NCBI GenBank assembly: GCA_900546085.1
Contig: URBS01000030.1
Coordinates: forward strand, 1 to 18,025
From: an uncultured Collinsella sp.
GTDB lineage: Bacteria; Actinomycetota; Coriobacteriia; Coriobacteriales; Coriobacteriaceae
Direction: 5' to 3'
Length of the DNA: 18,025 nt
Under the pieces are notes generated by a model. The model did not search any database, had not been told where the DNA came from, and saw only the letters and a program-made list of their open reading frames with translations. A program made the translations under genes and the position numbers. Shown one piece after another: positions 13,627 to 18,025 of the stretch; positions within the stretch are counted from its first letter, which is position 1; every line of letters begins with the position of its first letter.

Positions 13627-15132
13627 CTATTGAGGAAGCTCGATTTCGGCTTCCGACGGGATGCGGAAGTAGGTCTCGGTCCAGTCGGTGAGTTTGTGCT
13701 CGAGCTCGCGGGTGATGGCGCCGTCGAGCATGCGCCAGGTCCAGTTGCCGCCCAGCGTGGCAGGGGTGTTGATGCGCGCCTCGTTGCCCAAGTTGAGCAG
13801 GTCCTGCATGGTGTAGATGCACGTGTCGCTCACGCTGGCGGCGATGGTGCGATTGAGTGCATCTGCCATGGGTTCGCCGGCCTGCTGATGGGTGTACAGG
13901 GCTGCCTGCTCGCGCTGACGCGGGGTGGCCGTTCCCTCAAACCAACCGCGCGCCGTCTCGTTATCGTGGGTGCCCACATAGGCGACGGTGTTGGCGATGT
14001 AGTTATGCGGCAGGTAGTACGAGTTGGTGCCCTCAAAGGCAAACTGCAGGATCTTCATGCCGGGGAAGCCCGAGTTGTCGCGCATGTCGATGACGCCGGG
14101 GGTGAGGAAGCCCAGGTCCTCGGCGATGATGGGCAGCGTGCCGAGCTTTTCCTCGAGCGTCTTGAAGAACTTGAGGCCGGGACCCTGCGTCCACGAACCG
14201 TAGGACGAATCGGGCGAGGAGAACGGCACCTCCCAATAGGCCTCGAAGCCGCGGAAGTGATCCAGGCGGATGACGTCGTACATGTCGAGGGCGGCGCGAA
14301 TGCGGCCCTCCCACCAGGAGAAGCCGTCGGACTCCATGGCGTCCCAGTCGTAGATGGGGTTGCCCCAGTACTGGCCGGTGGCCGAGAACTGGTCGGGCGG
14401 CGTGCCAGCGACGCTCACGGGATTGCCGGCGGTGTCGATCTTAAAGAGCTCAGGCGTCGCCCACATCTCGACGGAGTCACGCGAGACATAGATGGGCAGG
14501 TCGCCGATGATGAGAATGTCGCGCTCGTTGGCATAGGCCTTGAGGCGGCTCCACTGGCGATCGAAGAAGTACTGCGTCATCTGGTGGTAGAGCATACGCG
14601 CCGGATGGTCGGCGCAGACCTTGGCGGAAGCCTCGCCGCGGGTGCGGAGTTCCGCGGGCCACTCCCAAAACGCCTTGAGACCGCACTCCTCTTTGACGGT
14701 CATGAACTCACAGTAGGGGATGAGCCAGTCCTCGTTGGCCTGGATAAAGTCATCGAAATCGGCCGGCTTGTCGGCAGCAAAGCGCTCGGCGGCGCGGTCG
14801 AGAATCTGACGGCGGCCACCAAAGATGGCACCGTAGTCGACATTGCTGGGGTCGGATCCCAGATACACGCCATCGATATCGCGCTGCTCCAGATACCCTG
14901 CCTCGATAAGCTCGGCAAAGTCGATAAAGTTGGGGTTGCCTGCGCGGGCCGAGAACGACTGATAGGGCGAATCGCCATAGCTGGTCGTCGTAAGGGGCAG
15001 AATCTGCCAGTAATGTTGTTTGCACGAGGCGAGAAAATCGACGAAGTCGTAGGCATTCCAGCCAAAGCCGCCGATTCCGTATGGTCCGGGCAGAGATGAG
15101 ACGGGCATGAGGACGCCGCTTGCACGCTCCAT
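13627..15132 (-). CDS. malQ: 4-alpha-glucanotransferase (amylomaltase, GH77)
   Basis: This 501-residue cytoplasmic enzyme transfers glucan segments between maltooligosaccharides, releasing glucose and making longer chains for GlgP. The N-terminus SGVLMPVSSLPGPYGIGGFG is characteristic of the family. The catalytic nucleophile Asp291 is in RLDHFRGFEAYW, the acid/base Glu338 in AEDLG, and GTHDNETARGW carries the third conserved acidic site. Length is typical of the short bacterial form. The start at 15132 (MERAS) is preferred: it has GGTGAG about 8 nt upstream and matches family N-termini; the frame opens five codons earlier with TTG. It lies upstream of glgP in the same direction and has its own promoter with an operator-like palindrome containing GTTTAAAC. 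Confidence 0.96.
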   Translation of the reverse strand: MERASGVLMPVSSLPGPYGIGGFGWNAYDFVDFLASCKQHYWQILPLTTTSYGDSPYQSFSARAGNPNFIDFAELIEAGYLEQRDIDGVYLGSDPSNVDYGAIFGGRRQILDRAAERFAADKPADFDDFIQANEDWLIPYCEFMTVKEECGLKAFWEWPAELRTRGEASAKVCADHPARMLYHQMTQYFFDRQWSRLKAYANERDILIIGDLPIYVSRDSVEMWATPELFKIDTAGNPVSVAGTPPDQFSATGQYWGNPIYDWDAMESDGFSWWEGRIRAALDMYDVIRLDHFRGFEAYWEVPFSSPDSSYGSWTQGPGLKFFKTLEEKLGTLPIIAEDLGFLTPGVIDMRDNSGFPGMKILQFAFEGTNSYYLPHNYIANTVAYVGTHDNETARGWFEGTATPRQREQAALYTHQQAGEPMADALNRTIAASVSDTCIYTMQDLLNLGNEARINTPATLGGNWTWRMLDGAITRELEHKLTDWTETYFRIPSEAEIELPQ

Positions 15133-15217
15133 GAATGCGCTCACCAACCTTCTTGTTGTGGGGTCGGCCTGCCGATGGGTGTGCAGTCCGCCTCCGATGT
15201 TCTGATTCGATACGCCT

Positions 15218-15247
15218 ATTGTAAAACATGTTGTTTAAACATGTACA
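15218..15247 (-). promoter_or_regulatory. malQ promoter with embedded operator
   Basis: On the minus strand TGTACA (15242-15247) and TACAAT (15218-15223) are separated by 18 nt. The spacer contains the perfect 7-5-7 inverted repeat ACATGTT/AACATGT (15226-15244). Within it lies GTTTAAAC (15233-15240), a GTNTANAC site. A protein bound here would sit between the -35 and -10 boxes, the classic position of a repressor. Confidence 0.6.
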
Positions 15248-15296
15248 GGAAAGATAAAAAAGTTGGTCGATTTTCGGCGAATGGCTACATGCCATG

Positions 15297-15331
15297 AAAA
15301 AAGCCCCGACCTCACAACGTGAGATCGGGGC
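15297..15331 (-). terminator. Rho-independent terminator of galE
   Basis: Arms 15303-15315 and 15319-15331 form a 13-bp stem with one G-U pair (minus strand) and a 3-nt loop, followed on the minus strand by six T (15297-15302). It lies 22 nt after the galE stop codon and separates galE from the malQ promoter. Confidence 0.9.
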
Positions 15332-15353
15332 AAGAACGGTATGTAGGTTTTTG

Positions 15354-16415
15354 CTACTCGGCGTCGGCGAAGCCGTTGGGGTTGTGGCTCTGCCAATTCC
15401 AGCTGTCGCGGCACATGTCCGCGATATCGTACTGGGCCTTCCAGCCCATCATGCGCTCGGCCTTGGAGGCATCGCACCAGTTGGCGGCGATGTCGCCGGC
15501 GCGGCGCTCGCGGATCACATAGGGCAGCTCCTTGCCGCAGGCCTTGGAGAAGGCAGCGACGACCTCGAGTACCGAGGTGCCGGTGCCGGTGCCCAGGTTA
15601 AAGATCTCGACGCCGGTCTTGCCGTTCATCCAGTTAAGGGCGGCAACGTGACCAGAGGCCAGATCGCACACGTGGATGTAGTCGCGCACGCCGGTGCCGT
15701 CGGGGGTGGGGTAGTCGTTGCCAAAGACCTGAACGGCCTCGAGCTTGCCCACGGCGACCTGGGCGACATAGGGCACCAGGTTGTTGGGGATGCCCTTGGG
15801 GTCCTCGCCGATCAGGCCCGACGGATGAGCGCCGATGGGGTTGAAGTAACGGAGCAGCACGACGTCCCACTCGGGGTCGGCGGTGTGGACGTCCATAAGG
15901 ATCTGCTCGATCATCCACTTGGTCCAGCCATAGGGGTTGGTTGCGGGCTTCTTGGGGTCTTCCTCGGTGACGGGCGGGTTGTCCGGGTCGCCGTAGACGG
16001 TCGAGGAGCTCGAGAAGATGATGGACTTGCAGCCATGGTTGCGCATGACGTCGATGAGCACCAGGGTGTTCTCGATGTTGTTGTGGTAGTACTCGACGGG
16101 CTTGCTCACCGACTCGCCGACGGCCTTAAAGCCGGCAAAGTGGATGACGCGGTCGATCTGATGGGTATCGAAGATCTTGTTCATCGCATCGCGGTCGAGC
16201 ACGTTGGCCTCGTAGAAGGTGAGGTTCTTGGCGGCCTCGTCGCCCACGATGGTCTTGACGCGGTCGACGGCGACGGCGCTGGAGTTGGAGAGATCATCGA
16301 CGATGACGACCTGGTAGCCACCCTCGAGCAGCTGAACGACGGTGTGCGAGCCGATAAAGCCGGCGCCACCGGTAACGAGGACGCAGGTGTCTTTGGGGTC
16401 GAGTGCTTTGGACAT
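15354..16415 (-). CDS. galE: UDP-glucose 4-epimerase
   Basis: This 353-residue NAD-dependent short-chain dehydrogenase interconverts UDP-glucose and UDP-galactose in the Leloir pathway and for envelope sugars. The NAD-binding motif TGGAGFIG is at residues 15-22, the active-site Ser/Thr block SSSSTVYGD at about 135-143, and the catalytic Tyr162/Lys166 in YGWTK. Segments such as HFAGFKAVGES and NLGTGTGTSVLEV are characteristic of GalE. The start at 16415 is chosen because GGAG lies 5 nt upstream and family proteins begin close to the dinucleotide fold; the frame runs 24 codons further upstream without support. No galK or galT is in the window. It has its own terminator and probably its own promoter. 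Confidence 0.96.
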   Translation of the reverse strand: MSKALDPKDTCVLVTGGAGFIGSHTVVQLLEGGYQVVIVDDLSNSSAVAVDRVKTIVGDEAAKNLTFYEANVLDRDAMNKIFDTHQIDRVIHFAGFKAVGESVSKPVEYYHNNIENTLVLIDVMRNHGCKSIIFSSSSTVYGDPDNPPVTEEDPKKPATNPYGWTKWMIEQILMDVHTADPEWDVVLLRYFNPIGAHPSGLIGEDPKGIPNNLVPYVAQVAVGKLEAVQVFGNDYPTPDGTGVRDYIHVCDLASGHVAALNWMNGKTGVEIFNLGTGTGTSVLEVVAAFSKACGKELPYVIRERRAGDIAANWCDASKAERMMGWKAQYDIADMCRDSWNWQSHNPNGFADAE

Positions 16416-16452
16416 GTAGTCTCCTATCGAATCAGGAACACTTCTAGAGGGG

Positions 16453-16458
16453 AGTATA
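16453..16458 (-). promoter_or_regulatory. Candidate -10 box of galE
   Basis: The minus strand reads TATACT, 38 nt before the start codon. No good -35 is visible at 16-18 nt, so the call is tentative. Confidence 0.35.
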
Positions 16459-16536
16459 GCGCAGGCGAGGACGCCCAAATGGTGCACTGTAGGAAAAGCA
16501 GAGGATTATGTTAACGTACTCATATAAGAGCTTGCT

Positions 16537-16563
16537 CAATTGTTACCTCAAATTTGACAATTG
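16537..16563. promoter_or_regulatory. Inverted repeat in the galE/hydrolase divergent region
   Basis: CAATTGT (16537-16543) and ACAATTG (16557-16563) form a perfect 7-13-7 inverted repeat. It lies about midway between galE and the CHAP-hydrolase gene, where an operator or a weak regulatory site could act on both. No regulator is identified. Confidence 0.3.
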
Positions 16564-16609
16564 CTTACGAGCCGCCGACCTTGTGGTTTCCTGCCGTTCG
16601 TGGAAATCG

Positions 16610-16637
16610 TTGGGACGCGCCATATGTGCGCTAATAT
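16610..16637 (+). promoter_or_regulatory. Candidate promoter of the CHAP hydrolase gene
   Basis: TTGGGA (16610-16615) and TAATAT (16632-16637) lie 16 nt apart, each matching four of six consensus bases. The predicted leader is about 38 nt. A perfect TTGACA occurs at 16554-16559 but has no -10 at the right distance. Confidence 0.35.
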
Positions 16638-16681
16638 GTATGAGTTGAGCGACATATAAATAAGCATGTAACGGAGTACAT

Positions 16682-17887
16682 ATGTCACCAAACAGCGATT
16701 CCATCCTTTCCCAGGAGCTCTCGCGCCGCACTGCCCTCAAGGCCTTGTTCGGCGCCGCTTCTGCGGCAGTTCTTTTTGGCCTGCCCACTCGCGCCCATGC
16801 GGCGGAGGCTTCCAAAGAAACCACCGATAAATTGAATGCCGCCCAGGCCCAACTCGACGAGGTTCAGGCCCAGCTCGACAGCATCGCAAATGAGTATGCG
16901 GCGCTGGCCAACAAGAATGCCCAGACCCTCAACGACATCGAGAATGTCCAGGGCAAGATTGACGACACGCAGGCCCAGATCGATGAAAAGAAGGCCGAGC
17001 TCAAGAAGAAGCGCAACGACCTTTCCGATCGCGTGGCCGCCAGTTACAAGTCCGGCGGCACGAACATCCTGTCGCTGCTGCTGGCCTCTGGCTCGTTTGA
17101 GGAACTCGTCGCCAACGCGCATTACGTTGAGAAGATCAACAAGAGCGACCGCGATGCCATCGAGGATATCCAGACGATTCAGGCTGAGCTCGACGCGCAG
17201 AAGACCGAGCTCGAAGCACAAAAGGCCAACCTGGAGAAACTCAAGGACCAGCAGACGGCTCAGATGCAGGATATGCAGGCCAAGCAGCAAGAGGTCCAGA
17301 CCGTGCTGAACGGTCTTTCCGACGACGTCAAGGAGCTCATGGCTCAGCGCGATTCCGAGATTCTCGCTGCCGCCCAGGCCGAGGAGGCCGCTAGGAAGGC
17401 CGCCGCTGCCGCGGCCGCCGCGAACAAGAACAATTCCTACTCGGGTGGTTCGAGCTCGGGCGGTGGATCGTATGCGCCCGGAACTCCGCAGCAGAATGCC
17501 GGCTCGGGCAAGCAGCAGGCCGTCGTCAACGCGTGCTACTCCACGCCTTCGCCGGGTCAGAACTGGTGCGCGGCGTGGGTTACCAATGTCTTCCGTAACG
17601 CCGGCGTTGGCTACTTTGGCGGCAACGCCTGCGACATGTTCAACGCCTGGTGCTATAGCTCCGACCGCTCGGCGCTGCAGGTGGGCATGATCGTGGCCGA
17701 CTCCTCGCATAGCGGCACGGGTGCTCCGGGCCTTATCTACGGTCATGTGGGTATCTATGTTGGCGGCGGCATCGTAATGAGCAACGAGGGCGCCATTACG
17801 TCTAAGTCGCTTGATTCGTTCATTAGCTTTTATGGTACTGGCTCTGGCGTGCGTTGGGGCTGGCTTGGCGGTATTGTGCTGTCGTAA
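16682..17887 (+). CDS. Secreted coiled-coil/CHAP-domain peptidoglycan hydrolase (PcsB/CwlO-like)
   Basis: This 401-residue exported protein probably cleaves peptidoglycan during growth or division. A twin-arginine signal (SRRTALK, Arg15-Arg16) and hydrophobic stretch end in AHA-AEA, a signal-peptidase site near residue 40. Residues about 42-235 are a long coiled coil rich in Gln/Glu/Lys/Ala heptads, interrupted by a short segment (GGTNILSLLLASGSFEEL) like that in FtsEX-regulated PcsB and CwlO proteins. An Ala-rich stretch and a Gly/Ser linker (about 236-275) lead to a CHAP/NlpC-P60-like domain (about 280-401) with the likely nucleophile Cys296 in NWCAAWV and His355 in YGHVGIYV. GGAG 5 nt upstream supports the start. 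Activation by FtsEX is inferred from architecture; ftsEX is not in the window. Amidase and endopeptidase activity cannot be told apart. Confidence 0.9.
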   Translation: MSPNSDSILSQELSRRTALKALFGAASAAVLFGLPTRAHAAEASKETTDKLNAAQAQLDEVQAQLDSIANEYAALANKNAQTLNDIENVQGKIDDTQAQIDEKKAELKKKRNDLSDRVAASYKSGGTNILSLLLASGSFEELVANAHYVEKINKSDRDAIEDIQTIQAELDAQKTELEAQKANLEKLKDQQTAQMQDMQAKQQEVQTVLNGLSDDVKELMAQRDSEILAAAQAEEAARKAAAAAAAANKNNSYSGGSSSGGGSYAPGTPQQNAGSGKQQAVVNACYSTPSPGQNWCAAWVTNVFRNAGVGYFGGNACDMFNAWCYSSDRSALQVGMIVADSSHSGTGAPGLIYGHVGIYVGGGIVMSNEGAITSKSLDSFISFYGTGSGVRWGWLGGIVLS

Positions 17888-17901
17888 AGCCGACTGGGCC
17901 G

Positions 17902-18025
17902 CGTGCCCGCCCGCAATATATTTGATTGATCGCGAGTTCCACACGCAAAGAAGGCCACTTAATGTGGCCTTCGTCTTGCGTAGGACTGCCCGAGCAGGCA
18001 ATCAAATATATTGCGGGCGGGCACG
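17902..18025. repeat. Perfect 27-bp inverted repeat at the window end enclosing a terminator-like hairpin
   Basis: Bases 17902-17928 are the exact reverse complement of 17999-18025, and the right arm runs to the last base of the window. The 70-nt interior contains a second nested hairpin (17950-17972). The sequence between also pairs loosely, so the whole 124 nt could fold as one long hairpin 14 nt after the hydrolase gene. It could be a MITE-like element with long terminal inverted repeats, or an artefact of a contig end. Confidence 0.75.
17944..17980 (+). terminator. Terminator-like hairpin after the CHAP hydrolase gene
   Basis: GAAGGCCAC (17950-17958) pairs with GTGGCCTTC (17964-17972) around TTAAT, with outer CGCAA/TTGCG pairs (17944-17948 and 17976-17980) and a TTCGTCTT tail. 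The tail is only moderately T-rich, so termination is probable but not certain. Confidence 0.6.

Noticed and set aside
16554..16559. Perfect TTGACA taken as the -35 of the hydrolase gene
   Set aside because: No -10-like hexamer lies 16-18 nt downstream; a weaker pair closer to the gene fits better.

Overview
The window looks like a chromosomal segment of a high-GC gut actinobacterium of the class Coriobacteriia, most probably Collinsella. This is inferred from gene content, base composition, protein style (Tat-type lipoprotein binding protein, PcsB-like hydrolase with a Tat signal) and the type of intergenic repeats; no marker gene such as rRNA is present. It is mainly a carbohydrate (alpha-glucan/alpha-glucoside) locus flanked by cell-envelope genes.

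Layout. 1-411 has no gene: an AT-rich stretch, a REP-like palindrome (180-234), a tRNA-like T-arm remnant (336-351) and the terminator of tRNA-Gln(UUG), which lies on the minus strand at 412-483. Next on the minus strand are a protein with two peptidoglycan-binding domains and an unrecognised C-terminal domain (522-1427), a polyprenyl diphosphate synthase (1567-2592), and an unusual 816-residue fusion of an alpha-glucoside-type PTS EIICB with a complete HAD phosphatase (2708-5158). A divergent GntR/HutC (TreR-like) regulator follows (5383-6102), then a four-gene CUT1 sugar ABC operon on the plus strand (6409-10774: Tat lipoprotein binding protein, two permeases, MsmK/UgpC-type ATPase). An intergenic region at 10775-11230 holds the operon terminator, an array of three 57-nt palindromic units with constant geometry, and the terminator of glgP. 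On the minus strand are glgP (11231-13498), malQ (13627-15132) and galE (15354-16415). The last gene is a secreted coiled-coil/CHAP peptidoglycan hydrolase on the plus strand (16682-17887). The window ends inside a perfect 27-bp inverted repeat.

How it fits together. The ABC system would import maltodextrins or related alpha-glucosides. MalQ and GlgP would convert the glucans to glucose and glucose-1-phosphate, and GalE links to UDP-sugar metabolism. The PTS would bring in a phosphorylated (di)saccharide, and the fused HAD domain may dephosphorylate it or a derivative. Sites of the form GTNTANAC, the operator class known for HutC-type GntR regulators, lie upstream of the PTS gene, the regulator, the ABC operon and malQ-glgP. 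This suggests that the regulator at 5383 coordinates the whole locus. That regulatory link and the PTS-HAD fusion are the most interesting functional observations; the three-unit palindrome array is the most striking non-coding structure. Sugar specificities are inferred from family resemblance and context and are not proven by the sequence.
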